Of a stretch of DNA of 64,000 nt, positions 45,871-55,703 are shown piece by piece. A model generated the notes under the pieces. That model made no database searches. It had not been told where the DNA came from and saw only the letters and a program-made list of their open reading frames with translations. How positions within the stretch are numbered: the first letter of the stretch is position 1; each line of letters starts with the position of its first letter. The stretch covers positions 1,813,303 through 1,877,302 of the forward strand of contig NZ_OY761553.1 of NCBI RefSeq assembly GCF_963664735.1, written 5' to 3'. The translations under genes and the position numbers were made by a program. The DNA is from an uncultured Cohaesibacter sp. (GTDB lineage: Bacteria; Pseudomonadota; Alphaproteobacteria; Rhizobiales; Cohaesibacteraceae).

Positions 45871-46968
45871 GTGAATAAAGATAAGAGTATCCAAAATTCA
45901 AGTAAATTTGGGATTTCCAGCAGAAGAAATGTTCTGAAATTTGCAGGCGTCAGCGCGGCATTTCTTGGAGCGACCTCGCTATTCAACAAAACAGAAGCAA
46001 AGGCGAGCAATATGACTGATGAATGGGACAAAACATTCCCGAAAAGTGAAAAGGTAGATCACAAGAAAGTCAGCTTTAAGAACCGCTATGGGATTACCCT
46101 GGCTGGCGATCTCTATGTGCCGAAAGATCATGCAGGAGGCAAACTTGCAGCCATTGCTGTGAGTGGACCATTCGGGGCTGTCAAAGAGCAATCTTCCGGG
46201 CTCTATGCCCAGACCATGGCAGAGCGTGGTTTTGTTACGCTTGCCTTTGATCCTTCCTATACTGGCGAAAGTGGCGGCGAGCCGCGCAACACTGCTTCGC
46301 CTGAAATCAATACCGAGGATTTCAGTGCTGCGGTTGATTGTCTTGGCCTGCAGCCCAGCGTGGACAGAGAGCGCATCGGGATCATCGGGATCTGTGGTTA
46401 TGGTGGCATGGCGCTGAATGCGGTTGCTGTCGACAAGCGCGTGAAAGCTGTTGTGGCGAGCACCATGTATGACATGACCCGTGTTATGTCGAAGGGTTAC
46501 AATGACAGTGTCACACTGGAACAACGTACGCAGACGCTTGAGGGTCTGAGCCAACAACGTTGGCGTGACGCAGAAAATGGCAGCCCTGCCTATGGTCCGG
46601 AGTCTCTCGAATTGAAGGGAGGCGAGCCGCAGTTCGTCGTGGAATATGCGGACTATTATAAAAAGCCTCGCGGTTTTCATAAACGATCGGTCAACTCCAA
46701 CGGCTCATGGAGCCTGACAACGGCCTTTCCGTTCATGAACATGCCGATCCTGACCTATATTGCGGAAATCTCCCCGCGTCCGGTCTTGTTCATTCATGGT
46801 GAGAAAGCCCATTCACGGTATTTCAGTGAAACGGCTTATGAGAATGCAGCAGAACCGAAAGAACTGTTGATCATTCCGGGTGCCAATCACACCGATCTTT
46901 ACGACCAGGTGGACATCATCCCGTTTGATAAGCTGCAATCCTTCTTTGAGCAGCATTTGGCAGCCTGA
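45871..46968 (+). CDS. Tat-exported alpha/beta hydrolase
   Basis: A 365-residue protein starting at GTG with AAGGAGG close upstream. A twin-arginine signal (SRRNVLK, residues 17-23) suggests folded export. The body is an alpha/beta hydrolase of the dienelactone hydrolase/YcjY-like group. The nucleophile region reads GICGYGGMAL, with Cys where many relatives have Ser, and the likely catalytic His lies in PGANHTDLYD. Its substrate is unknown. It is convergent with a LysR gene, the arrangement of many regulator-target pairs, although the two do not share a promoter here. Confidence 0.8.
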   Translation: MNKDKSIQNSSKFGISSRRNVLKFAGVSAAFLGATSLFNKTEAKASNMTDEWDKTFPKSEKVDHKKVSFKNRYGITLAGDLYVPKDHAGGKLAAIAVSGPFGAVKEQSSGLYAQTMAERGFVTLAFDPSYTGESGGEPRNTASPEINTEDFSAAVDCLGLQPSVDRERIGIIGICGYGGMALNAVAVDKRVKAVVASTMYDMTRVMSKGYNDSVTLEQRTQTLEGLSQQRWRDAENGSPAYGPESLELKGGEPQFVVEYADYYKKPRGFHKRSVNSNGSWSLTTAFPFMNMPILTYIAEISPRPVLFIHGEKAHSRYFSETAYENAAEPKELLIIPGANHTDLYDQVDIIPFDKLQSFFEQHLAA

Positions 46969-46987
46969 TTGCCATCAGCTAGAGCCC

Positions 46988-47023
46988 AAAGGCCCGCGGT
47001 TTGCGTATCGCGGGCCTTTTTTT
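46988..47023. terminator. Terminator between hydrolase and LysR genes
   Basis: AAAGGCCCGCG and CGCGGGCCTTT form a perfect 11-bp stem with a 10-base loop, followed by more T residues on the plus strand. It sits between convergent genes. Confidence 0.88.
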
Positions 47024-47055
47024 GTTTACGCAAAGAGAAGTCAAAGGGCTTCATA

Positions 47056-47955
47056 TCAGGAGGCGTTTTGCGCTTTTAGGCGATCAATGACGAGTCTCAA
47101 CGCCGAGCTCATCTGGCGGCGGCTGGAATAGAATAGGTGGTATCCTTCAAACGGTTCGCACCAGTCTTCCAGAAGGCGATGAAGGGAACCATTGCGAATA
47201 TCGTCCATGACTTCATCTTCAGTTACATAGGCAATGCCGAGGCCTTCCTTTGCTGCCCTGATCGACATGTCACTGTCGTTGAACACAAATGATCCAGATA
47301 CTCGGGTGACTATTTCTTCTCCATCCTTCTCGAATTCCCACTCATACATCGCCGCATTGGGATGGAACCGATGATTGATGCAGCGATGGGCTCCGAGATC
47401 ATTTGGATGCTTGGGAGCGGGATATTTCTTCAAATAGTCGGGAGAGGCAACAACTGCGATACGAACAGGCGGTCCTATGCGCACCGAAATCATGTCCTGA
47501 CCGACAAATTCTCCAAGTCGAATGCCCGCATCGAACCGATCCTCGGTCAGATCATTCAGACGGGCATCAAGGTTGAGTTCAATCTCGATTTCGGGATAGT
47601 CCCGGGCGATTTTTGAGAGAACCGGCCAAAGCAGGAGTCTGGCCACAGGTTTGCTCGATGTCAGCCTAACAAGCCCTTTCGGCGCGTCACCAAGAGATCT
47701 CAGTTCCTCGATCCTGTCGTCAATCTGTTCCAGACCCGGCCGCAGAGCCTCTAGCAGCTTTTCTCCAGCGTCTGTGAGAGAAACGCGTCGGGACGTGCGG
47801 TTCATCAGCTTGATGCCGATCGAGCTTTCCAGACGCCTGATTGTGTGACTGACTGCGGATTGAGAAATTCTGAGGCGCGCAGCAGTCCGTGTGAAATTTG
47901 TTTCTTCCGACGCGACCATAAAGACCGCCAGATCGCTGAGATCTTCTCGTTTCAT
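47056..47955 (-). CDS. LysR-family regulator, copy A
   Basis: A 299-residue regulator with an N-terminal winged helix (FTRTAARLRISQSAVSHTIRRLE, residues about 20-43) and a substrate-binding domain. It closely resembles the LysR protein at 49643 throughout (shared FDAGIRLGE/FDAGVRPGE, YEWEFEKDG/YAWEFEKEG, DWCEPFEGYH/DWCEPFSGYH). The two are therefore paralogues of the CrgA/DsdC-like group. It may regulate the MFS gene or the hydrolase gene. Confidence 0.9.
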   Translation of the reverse strand: MKREDLSDLAVFMVASEETNFTRTAARLRISQSAVSHTIRRLESSIGIKLMNRTSRRVSLTDAGEKLLEALRPGLEQIDDRIEELRSLGDAPKGLVRLTSSKPVARLLLWPVLSKIARDYPEIEIELNLDARLNDLTEDRFDAGIRLGEFVGQDMISVRIGPPVRIAVVASPDYLKKYPAPKHPNDLGAHRCINHRFHPNAAMYEWEFEKDGEEIVTRVSGSFVFNDSDMSIRAAKEGLGIAYVTEDEVMDDIRNGSLHRLLEDWCEPFEGYHLFYSSRRQMSSALRLVIDRLKAQNAS

Positions 47956-48060
47956 TCATGCCTCCTGAAGGAAAGACGCTCTATTTGCCATCTTTTCTCT
48001 ATTTGGAAGCATTGTCCATGAAATTGATTCATTCTTGAGGCGACGTTGGTCGCCGGGTCT

Positions 48061-49254
48061 TCATTCCGGGGCGCGGACAATCAGGCGAGCTGCGATCAAT
48101 GTAGTAGAGGCCACGATGAGGGCGCTTACTGCAAAGACTGTGTCGAGACCCGACCATCCGGCGATCCATCCCAAGGCCGGGCTGCCTATCGCCATGGCAA
48201 TGTCAAGAAACACAGTGTAGAGCCCCATCGCCAGCCCTCTATTGGCGGCAGACGAGCCGCGAACCGCTTCCACACCCAATCCGGGATAGACAAGCGCATA
48301 TCCGAAGCCTGCCAGTGCGGCCCCGCAAGAGGCAATGAAGGCATTTGATGCCAACCAAAGAATGAGCAATCCAAGGGTTTGAACAAGCACGAAGGAAAGC
48401 GCAATTCGCGCCCCGCCGAATTTGTCGGGCAAATGACCTGCAACAAGCCTTGCAAAAATCAGGGTCAGGCCAAAGGCGGAAAATGCCAGCCAGATGGGGT
48501 GCCACTCCTGCTCATCATAGTATAGCGAACTGAAGGTCAAAATCGCGCAATAGCCAATGCTGGCAAAAGCCGCACCCAAGCCGGGAAGCCAAACAGAACC
48601 TAAAACTGACAGGGCTGACTTTTTGGACTGTGCCGGATGTATTGGCACCGCTGGAATTTGGATCAGGGCCACGAGAACCGCAAGCGGAAAGAGGGCTGTG
48701 GCGAGAGCTATGGATACAAAGCCATAGGACGAGAACAAAAGGCTACCCAACGGCCCCCCAAGCGCCATGGCTGCAAACATGGCCGTGCCGACCCATGCTA
48801 TTACCTTGCCAGCGTGAACATCATCGACCCGGCCCAACCCCCAGCTCACTCCTCCGGTGATAATAAAGCTTTCGGCGCCGCCAAGAACAGCGCGGCCAAC
48901 AATCAGAATGATGACCGACATGAGTGGTGTGCCTGCCAGAGCGAGCGACAGAAGATAGAGCAGCCCCGCCACAGTGGCTGTTATACGTCCGGTAATGACG
49001 CCGGCCTTGGGGCCGTATCTGTCGGAGAAGGCACCTGCCCAGACGCGGGAAATCAGCGCGGCGATAAACTGGGCCCCGGCGACCAGACCGACCACAAAGG
49101 CTCCATACCCAAGATCATCGGTCACATGCAGGGGCAACACCGGCAGGGCAATGCCTATGATCAGGAAGCCTGCAAGCACTGCAGTCATGATCGGCGTGAG
49201 AATGCGGAATACAGCCGGTGAAACACCAGCCGCTTTAGATATTTGATCGGTCAT
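48061..49254 (-). CDS. MFS transporter
   Basis: A 397-residue major facilitator protein with twelve predicted helices and the loop motif SRVWAGAFSDRYGPKAGV between helices 2 and 3. It resembles arabinose-efflux or YhhS-like exporters. It lies between two paralogous LysR genes, so either may control it. The transported compound is unknown. Confidence 0.85.
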   Translation of the reverse strand: MTDQISKAAGVSPAVFRILTPIMTAVLAGFLIIGIALPVLPLHVTDDLGYGAFVVGLVAGAQFIAALISRVWAGAFSDRYGPKAGVITGRITATVAGLLYLLSLALAGTPLMSVIILIVGRAVLGGAESFIITGGVSWGLGRVDDVHAGKVIAWVGTAMFAAMALGGPLGSLLFSSYGFVSIALATALFPLAVLVALIQIPAVPIHPAQSKKSALSVLGSVWLPGLGAAFASIGYCAILTFSSLYYDEQEWHPIWLAFSAFGLTLIFARLVAGHLPDKFGGARIALSFVLVQTLGLLILWLASNAFIASCGAALAGFGYALVYPGLGVEAVRGSSAANRGLAMGLYTVFLDIAMAIGSPALGWIAGWSGLDTVFAVSALIVASTTLIAARLIVRAPE

Positions 49255-49313
49255 GAGACGCTCTATATGCGGCCAATAGCAGCAAAAGCAGACTATGCTT
49301 GCTGCTGCTGGCT

Positions 49314-49541
49314 CTAGTCCTTCAGAAGCTGAAATGTCACCTCGGTGCTGCCAACCTGTTGGAAGATTTCGACATCGCTGTCGATGCGCCCGATTTTTTG
49401 CAAATTGCTGATGCGCTCGCCGTTTTTGTAATTTTCAGGAAATTGAACGCGATCATTTTCTGCCCAAGCCTGCCAGACGGATGTAGCCCCTATGAGGGTC
49501 AAGAGCACCATGACAATGGGAGATTTTCTTGCAAGAGACAT
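49314..49541 (-). CDS. Small exported protein, unknown
   Basis: A 75-residue protein with a clear signal peptide (SPIVMVLLTLIGATSVWQAWAE). The mature part, starting near NDRVQFPENYKNGER, resembles the beginning of cytochrome P460-type domains but is too short and lacks a CxxCH. It may be the N-terminal stub of a longer gene. It is divergent from the LysR gene at 49643. Confidence 0.5.
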   Translation of the reverse strand: MSLARKSPIVMVLLTLIGATSVWQAWAENDRVQFPENYKNGERISNLQKIGRIDSDVEIFQQVGSTEVTFQLLKD

Positions 49542-49642
49542 GGCACGTTTCCTTTCTCAAACCATTTCTCCATAAAATAGCGCAAGACAGACTGTGCGAT
49601 TAGATGCTAAATAGAGCATGTATCAATAAGGAAAACTTCTAA

Positions 49643-50539
49643 ATGTCTGGAGAGAGTCTCAATGATCTGGCGGCGTTCATGGTTGTCGCTCATGAGAAAA
49701 ATTTTACCAAAGCAGCCAAGCGGTTGGGTGTGTCACAGTCTGCGTTGAGCCAGACAATTCGCGCTTTGGAAGCGCGTTTGGGATTGAGATTGCTCAACAG
49801 GACGACACGCAGGGTAGCCCCGACAGAGGCAGGTGAACGCCTTCTGCGCAATATTGGCCCTCGCATTGAGGAAATTCAGCACGAACTGATGATGCTTGGT
49901 GATCTGAAGGAAAAGCCATCAGGTGTCATTCGCCTTACCGCCACAGAATTTGCAGCGGAGTCGATCCTGTTTCCGGCAGTCTCAAAGCTGGTACAGCAAT
50001 ATCCTGATATCAAAGTGGAAATCGTGACCGATTACGGTCTGACCGATATTGTCACCGAACGGTTTGACGCGGGTGTCCGGCCGGGAGAAACGATTGACAA
50101 GGACATGATAGCTGTGCGCATCGGGCCTCAAATGCGCATGGCCGTAGCAGGCTCCCCCGATTATTTTGAAAGGCACTCAATTCCTCTAAAGCCGCAAGAC
50201 CTTATGCACCATAAATGCATCAATCTGCGTCTTTCCGGACATGGCGGCCTTTATGCATGGGAGTTTGAAAAAGAAGGTCGAGAACTCAGTGTAAGAGTGG
50301 ATGGACAGCTTGTTTTCAATACCGGCAGTCTCATTCTGAAAGCGGCCCAGAATGGTCTGGGACTGGCCTATCTGCCCCAAGCCCAGCTAGCGCCTTTGAT
50401 TGAAAGTGGCAAACTGGTTCATGTCCTGACTGACTGGTGCGAACCATTTTCGGGATACCATCTCTATTATCCCAGCCGCCGCCAACCAACACCCGCCTTC
50501 TCTCTTTTGGTAGAGGCATTGAGATACCGTTCAAAGTGA
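49643..50539 (+). CDS. LysR-family regulator, copy B
   Basis: A 298-residue LysR protein with helix-turn-helix FTKAAKRLGVSQSALSQTIRALE. It is a paralogue of the regulator at 47056. It is transcribed divergently from the small exported protein gene, with about 100 bases between them, the usual place for a LysR operator. Confidence 0.9.
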   Translation: MSGESLNDLAAFMVVAHEKNFTKAAKRLGVSQSALSQTIRALEARLGLRLLNRTTRRVAPTEAGERLLRNIGPRIEEIQHELMMLGDLKEKPSGVIRLTATEFAAESILFPAVSKLVQQYPDIKVEIVTDYGLTDIVTERFDAGVRPGETIDKDMIAVRIGPQMRMAVAGSPDYFERHSIPLKPQDLMHHKCINLRLSGHGGLYAWEFEKEGRELSVRVDGQLVFNTGSLILKAAQNGLGLAYLPQAQLAPLIESGKLVHVLTDWCEPFSGYHLYYPSRRQPTPAFSLLVEALRYRSK

Positions 50540-50807
50540 CGAACGGACTACAGAGGTGTCTGGTTTGGTTTGATGGAATTTCATCAATCATGTGGTTTCC
50601 TAATTTCATGTCGAGGCAGCGGAAATACTCCCCCGATGTCAATGGCAGCTAACGAGAGATCCGCTTCAGCAGCAGCGCAGCTTCCAATGACAGCTCAGGG
50701 CCGCGATTGCGACCGGAAGTAACAGGCGCAACTGATGTTGTTGTGCGTTCAGAACTGCAACAGCCCCAGTGGCAGAATTCCGCAGTAGTTGGTATCAAGA
50801 GCGCAGG

Positions 50808-51260
50808 CTAGAGAGGAAAAGAAACACCCGTCATCTCTTCGGACAAGGCCCAGAGTCTTTGCGTAGCAACCGGATCGCTGGCAGCCCGGCGTCTTGCTGC
50901 GAGACACGGCAGGCCCTTGCGTTCGCCCGGACCATCAGGCCCGACATAACTCCCACCCGGCAAGTCATGCGTCGCCGCAAAGACAGGGTTGAGCGCGGCG
51001 CGGGCGCAGCTTTGCGCCATGAAGGGGGAAGACAGGACGGCCAGATCGAGCATGACGATGCGTGTTTTCCGGCCTATCTGGGAGGCTGCGGCCTCGCCTT
51101 TGGCAGGATCACGCACCGCAAGGATGATTTCCGCCCCCAAGGCAGCAAGGGCTTTTGCAGTCTCAAACCCCAGCCCCTTGTTGGCCCCGGTGATCAGAAT
51201 TCGCCGGCCTTCAAGAATCTGCTGGTCCGCAACTGCACGGCCGTCCATTTGGTTCCTCAT
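50808..51260 (-). pseudogene. Short-chain dehydrogenase with internal deletion
   Basis: 150 codons with the N-terminal Rossmann part (RRILITGANKGLGFETAKAL, then RIVMLDLAVLSS) joined directly to a C-terminal SDR end (PGGSYVGPDG, RLWALSEEMTGV). The central region with NNAG, the catalytic Ser and YxxxK is missing, about 130-150 residues short of the family. The frame is kept, so a truncated protein may be made but cannot be a normal dehydrogenase. Its ATG overlaps the upstream reductase stop by four bases, so it was once the second gene of that operon. Confidence 0.65.
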
Positions 51261-52300
51261 CGGGCCTGAGCCTTCTTCATGGAGAGGAGACTTTCGGCAC
51301 AATCCAGCACAGCCTGGCGCGAAGAGCGCGGCCGCCAACCCAGCAGCCGCTCGGCCTTGCCAATATCAGCCTCGATGCGCTGGCCCAGCATCGGTTCGAT
51401 GAACTTCGCTTCCCGCTGGAACAGGGCTGCGATATGGACGACAAAATCAGGCAAGGTACGGGAGGGAATGGATTTGATCCTCTCGCCATAATGCTCCCGC
51501 AATATCCCGGCGACCTCGGTCAGCCAGAGGAAATCGCCTGCAGCCGCAAAGCGCTGGTTGGCCGCCGCCGGACAGGTCATGGCTTTCAGATGAATCTCCA
51601 CCAGATCACGCACATCAGACATGATATAGCCCAGGCGGGGTATCAAAGGCATGCGGCCCGAGAGCATGCGATCTATCAGTTCAACCGAGCCATGCACGCT
51701 GTCTGTCATAACAGGGCCGATTATCATGCCCGGCAGAATCGTGGTCAGTGTCATGCCGGATGTGTCCTGCTCGATAAAATCCCATGCCGCTCGCTCGGCC
51801 AGCGTCTTTGAGCGCTGATATTCTCCGACGCCCCGATCATCTGTGTCTGTCCAGCGTGTTTCATCGGTCACATAGGCTTTGGGGCCAGAGGCTGGCAGTT
51901 GGGCTGCGTTGAGCGAAGAGGTCTGAACCACACGGCGCACTCCTGCTGAAGCGGCTGCCCTCAATATGCGCAAGGAGCCATCGCGGGCCGGCCCCACCAG
52001 ATCGTTGCCATTGGCCGCATTCTGGCTGATGGGAGACGCGGTGTGAATGACATAGGCACAGCCTTCAACCGCTTCCTGCCAACCCTCATCCGCCGACAGG
52101 TCCGCCTTCGCAAAGCATAGCCGGTTCACATCGCCGCCCATTCTTGCAATCGAGGCGATGATTTCATCCTGTCTTGAAAGCGAACGCAACGATGTCTTCA
52201 CATCATATCCTGTCTCGAGCAGGCGGAAAATTGTCCAGCCCGCAACAAAGCCGGACCCTCCTGTTACCAGCACGGTCTCTCGGGGCGAGGCGTCATTCAT
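51257..52300 (-). CDS. NAD(P)-dependent epimerase/reductase, extended SDR
   Basis: A 347-residue extended short-chain dehydrogenase of the dihydroflavonol reductase-like group. The nucleotide-binding motif TGGSGFVAG lies near residue 13 and the catalytic YQRSK near residue 165; conserved HTASPI and PGMIIGPV follow. I start it at 52300; an upstream in-frame start at 52339 is possible. It follows a MarR-family gene by 49 bases on the same strand, so the regulator probably controls it. Confidence 0.82.
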   Translation of the reverse strand: MNDASPRETVLVTGGSGFVAGWTIFRLLETGYDVKTSLRSLSRQDEIIASIARMGGDVNRLCFAKADLSADEGWQEAVEGCAYVIHTASPISQNAANGNDLVGPARDGSLRILRAAASAGVRRVVQTSSLNAAQLPASGPKAYVTDETRWTDTDDRGVGEYQRSKTLAERAAWDFIEQDTSGMTLTTILPGMIIGPVMTDSVHGSVELIDRMLSGRMPLIPRLGYIMSDVRDLVEIHLKAMTCPAAANQRFAAAGDFLWLTEVAGILREHYGERIKSIPSRTLPDFVVHIAALFQREAKFIEPMLGQRIEADIGKAERLLGWRPRSSRQAVLDCAESLLSMKKAQAR

Positions 52301-52349
52301 GTGCGCATTCTCTTTTGCATGAATATTGGAAAGAACCATTGGATTGCTT

Positions 52350-52811
52350 TCATCCCTCTTGTTCGATCGACTGCTTGGCCTGACGGGCGAGGGTGGCGAT
52401 ATAGTCAAGAAAGCGGGATACCGTTTTGAGGTCCTGCGCGGTCATGTCGCGAATGCAGTCGTCAAAACCGGACTGCATGGCAGAGAAAGCCGTTACAAAC
52501 CCCGCTCCTTTCCGGGCATCAAGCGTCACAAGGGTACCGCGCCTGTCGTCAGGATTTGGTGAACGAGCCAGATAGCCCTGGCGTTCCAGCCGGTCGAGAA
52601 TGCCAGTTACCGCACCAGAGGTTACCCCAAGATGCTGGATCAGATCCTTGGGACTGGACTGCCCACCGGTCTCAACCAGAAACATCAGACATCGATAATC
52701 CGTATCCTTGAGATTTTGGCTTCGCACTGCGGCTTCATTGGCCGCAGCAATTTCGAAGATCACGCCCTTGAGGGCCTTCGAAACCGCCAATATTTCCGTG
52801 TCACGTTCCAT
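52350..52811 (-). CDS. MarR-family regulator
   Basis: A 153-residue winged-helix protein. The DNA-binding part is SSPKDLIQHLGVTSGAVTGI then LDRLERQGYLARSPNPDDRR, with the wing residues DDRR typical of MarR. It heads a short operon with the reductase and the deleted SDR. Such regulators usually respond to small aromatic or xenobiotic ligands. Confidence 0.88.
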   Translation of the reverse strand: MERDTEILAVSKALKGVIFEIAAANEAAVRSQNLKDTDYRCLMFLVETGGQSSPKDLIQHLGVTSGAVTGILDRLERQGYLARSPNPDDRRGTLVTLDARKGAGFVTAFSAMQSGFDDCIRDMTAQDLKTVSRFLDYIATLARQAKQSIEQEG

Positions 52812-53582
52812 CCTCGGCTCCAGCTCTGGCTTGATTTATCTCACCCAGTAAGATTCTTTATAAATAAGATAAAATGATGGAGCATGCAAGCTGCATAGTC
52901 GTGGACCAAATCGATCCTTTTGCCCCAGACAGCAAAGAACATAGGGTGCCTTTTGCTGGCGAGCATTCGGCTGGTCTGATTTCAGGGCAGTTGCCTCTTG
53001 CTTTCTTGAAAGAGAGACAAAGTACGATCACAAGGCAGTAGCATCGCCCGTAAGGTCTCATCCGCAAATGAGAACGCTGCTGTATGGTTGAATGGCAGCA
53101 ATGGAGTGGCTTGCTTTTGGGATGTTGCTCTGAGCGAGCGGCGGCTTTGGGCCGCGATTACCAATCACACCCCCAGATGAGCAAATTCGGACAATGAGCC
53201 CAAACTCGACATTGAAAATTGCGGGGTATTTCGCATGCGCGAAAGAGGTGCTCGGAAATTGCGGCCCATTGCGGATTCTCGCCGGGGCCTTCATCCCAAA
53301 ACTCCATTTCCCCATTCCTGACATTCGATTGAAGCGCAGCATTCTCACCAACTAGACGCTCAAGCGAGCAATGGACAACAAGGAAAGGATCTTCACGCAA
53401 ATGCAATTTTTGAGATATCTTCACACATATTTCATCCATTGAGTTTATCGATCTGTCTATTAGTCATAAATATGCAAAATACCTTCGAGAATTTGTTCCG
53501 GTATCCTCGTTCAGCGCGCAAGTGCGATAGGCTTCTCTATCTGAGACCGAACTATGGATGCGAGTGAGTGTGGGAGGCTGAA
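52812..53582. other. Intergenic stretch with only weak ORFs
   Basis: About 770 bases. The best candidate is a 93-codon minus-strand ORF at 53158-53439, which I cannot recognise and which has no clear ribosome site. The rest appears non-coding or decayed. The stretch separates the marR operon from a membrane-protein gene. Confidence 0.35.
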
Positions 53583-54416
53583 GTGTTTTCAGAAGTGGTT
53601 TATCGCGATGGTTGGCAACTGTTCTGGAGATTGAAGTGGCGCTATCTGCAATTGGTGTGTTTAGAGCTTATTCTGTTCCTGATCCTGCCTTTCACTGAAC
53701 TGCTCGGTGTTTCTCTGATTCCCAGTATAGTTGGAGCCTTGATCTTCTTTGCTGGATACTTGGTCGCTCGTGTGTTCGTCTTTTACTCAAGCTACAATGG
53801 GGTGCTGCGCTCCGATCCTCTGAAGACCAGGTATGACTTGGATTTTCGGCTGTTCTTTCGCTTCTGGATAAAGGTCAAGCTAAAGTTCCTGCTGATACTC
53901 GTGTTTGTGATTCCTGCTCTCTTTCTGTTTTATTATGCGTTTGTTCCAGATGTCGTTGCGCCCTTCCTTGTCGGGGGCAATGCCGTTGAAACTTGGAAGT
54001 CCTCTCCGGACACATGGGGCTGGCTCATCGGTTGTTACTTCATTTTTTGCTGCGTCATTGGGATCTTGGATGCCTTGTTCGCTGCGAAGATTGCAGGCGG
54101 CAACGCAGGTTTTCTCTATGCATTCCGACGCATTCCCGAAGCTCTCATCTATGCTCTGGTGCGCAGTCTCCCGCTGATTGTTTTAGTAATGGCAATCGGG
54201 TTTGCCCTTAGCGCATTCCCACTCAAGGCGATCGTTGCCACTCCACTGGATATTACAATGATTGCGGGTGTTCTCGCAACGAACGCGATCCTCAGGATGG
54301 TTGGGTGTGTCTTAGACGCAGTCTGGACAGTCTTGTCCTGCCGTCTCTATCTAAGGACTGATGGCAAAGTCCACCTGAACCGCACGAACATGCTGACGAT
54401 GCCCTACTTGAACTAG
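53583..54416 (+). CDS. Multi-pass membrane protein, unknown function
   Basis: A 277-residue protein with six or so hydrophobic segments (for example LVCLELILFLILPF, FLLILVFVIPALFLFYYAF, WLIGCYFIFCCVIGILDALF). I choose the GTG at 53583 because GGGAGG lies five bases before it; an in-frame GTG at 53568 lacks that. It has no relatives I recognise and no functional neighbours. Mobile-element remnants follow directly. Confidence 0.6.
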   Translation: MFSEVVYRDGWQLFWRLKWRYLQLVCLELILFLILPFTELLGVSLIPSIVGALIFFAGYLVARVFVFYSSYNGVLRSDPLKTRYDLDFRLFFRFWIKVKLKFLLILVFVIPALFLFYYAFVPDVVAPFLVGGNAVETWKSSPDTWGWLIGCYFIFCCVIGILDALFAAKIAGGNAGFLYAFRRIPEALIYALVRSLPLIVLVMAIGFALSAFPLKAIVATPLDITMIAGVLATNAILRMVGCVLDAVWTVLSCRLYLRTDGKVHLNRTNMLTMPYLN

Positions 54417-54439
54417 GGCATTTCCATTCTTGTATCTGC

Positions 54440-54960
54440 ATGGATAAGCAACATCTCCAAATTGAGATGGACCACCATCTTGCTAATTTGCGGGAGAACC
54501 TGCTGAACGGGAGTTACCGCCCCTAGCCGGTCGAACGTATCTATATCCCGAAATCGAATGGCAAGCTACGCCCACTGGGTATTCCCACCCTGATTGACCG
54601 TATTGTCCAACGTGCCATGCTTATGGTGATGGAGCCAATATGGGAGAGCGACTTCCACCGTCTTTCCTATGGCTTCCGACCTGAGCGCAGCGTGCATCAC
54701 GTTGTCCATACTGTGAAGATACAGCTTCAAGATTGCGGAGAAGCAAGAGGTCGCTGGGTCATAGAAGGTGATTTGGCGAGCTGCTTCGATACCGTACACC
54801 TCCGGCTGCTGCCTATTGTCGCTATGCCGATGACTTCGTTGTTATCGTCAAAGGAACAAAGGCCCATGCAATGAAGATCCGTGAAGAATGTCGCGCCTTT
54901 CTGGAAAATGGCGCACTGGCTGGGGTGCAAATACCGATCCCGCATCAAACCCTTAATGCG
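54440..54960 (+). pseudogene. Group II intron reverse transcriptase (LtrA) remnant
   Basis: Reads RENLLNGSYRP, a TAG stop at 54524, then PVERIYIPKSNGKLRPLGIP, SYGFRPERSVHHVV and EGDLASCFDTV, which are reverse transcriptase blocks of group II intron proteins. After 54800 the frame changes and continues as CRYADDFVVIVKGTKAHAMK, the YADD catalytic block, with the intervening part deleted. No intron RNA domain V is apparent. Confidence 0.75.
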
Positions 54961-55016
54961 GAAATGGTTCAGAGCCCCACAAGCAGGCAAAGCCAAGACA
55001 TGGCTGATTCATGGAA

Positions 55017-55678
55017 TTAGTGAACAGGATAATCGCATTGGCAAGGATCTGCGGCGCTTGGTAGCAAGCCCAAAAGCCCAGATTTCTCTGCTAAACGCCG
55101 GCGTTGCGCCCATTGTGAGACGATACCGCGTTGCCCTGGAAAGCCTTTTGCTTTCATCTCACGCCAAAGTGCCGAGGCGTTTCGAGCTCCTTCGTCCCAT
55201 CGGCTGTTGAGCCACGGTAGCCAGCTATCCAATATGCTTGGCTTTGTTCGGAACACATCAAGACGCTGGCCACGCAAAACATCGCGAACCAGCTTGCGGC
55301 TGTGACCTGTTTGCCGGACAATCTGCCGAATGGACGTTCCCTTCTTCTTGAGTTCCCAGATTGCCTCATTCGTTTCCTGTCGGCGCAGATACCCTTCATA
55401 TTGCAATCGCATAGGTCAAAAGCGTGAGATCAATGACATTGCCGCCGACCGCCCAGCGGTAGGTCCGCGGGCCGACGTATATACTGGCTCTGAACGCGCT
55501 GACTGCGCCGCCCACAATCAGGACAAATCCCTGAACATGAACGTGGATGCAACTGAATTTGCACGCTCCCGCCGACAATCCTCACTGAACTAACTGAAAA
55601 GCCTTCTGGCGCTAGGCTCGCACGCTGAAATCGATGATGCATAGCTGATTCTACTTTGAACCAGCGAAAGAATGCCAA
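55017..55678 (-). pseudogene. ISL3-family transposase remnant
   Basis: Minus-strand pieces: a zinc-ribbon N-terminus at about 55678-55430 (GICPDCGRRSQRVQSQYIRR then ADLPLGGRR), and a C-terminal helix-turn-helix piece at 55412-55017 (SIRQIVRQTGHSRKLVRDVL). The DDE catalytic core between them is lost. The remnant abuts the group II intron scar, showing successive insertions and deletions here. Confidence 0.65.
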
Positions 55679-55703
55679 CTAACTTCAGAAAATGTGTGTC
55701 AGA

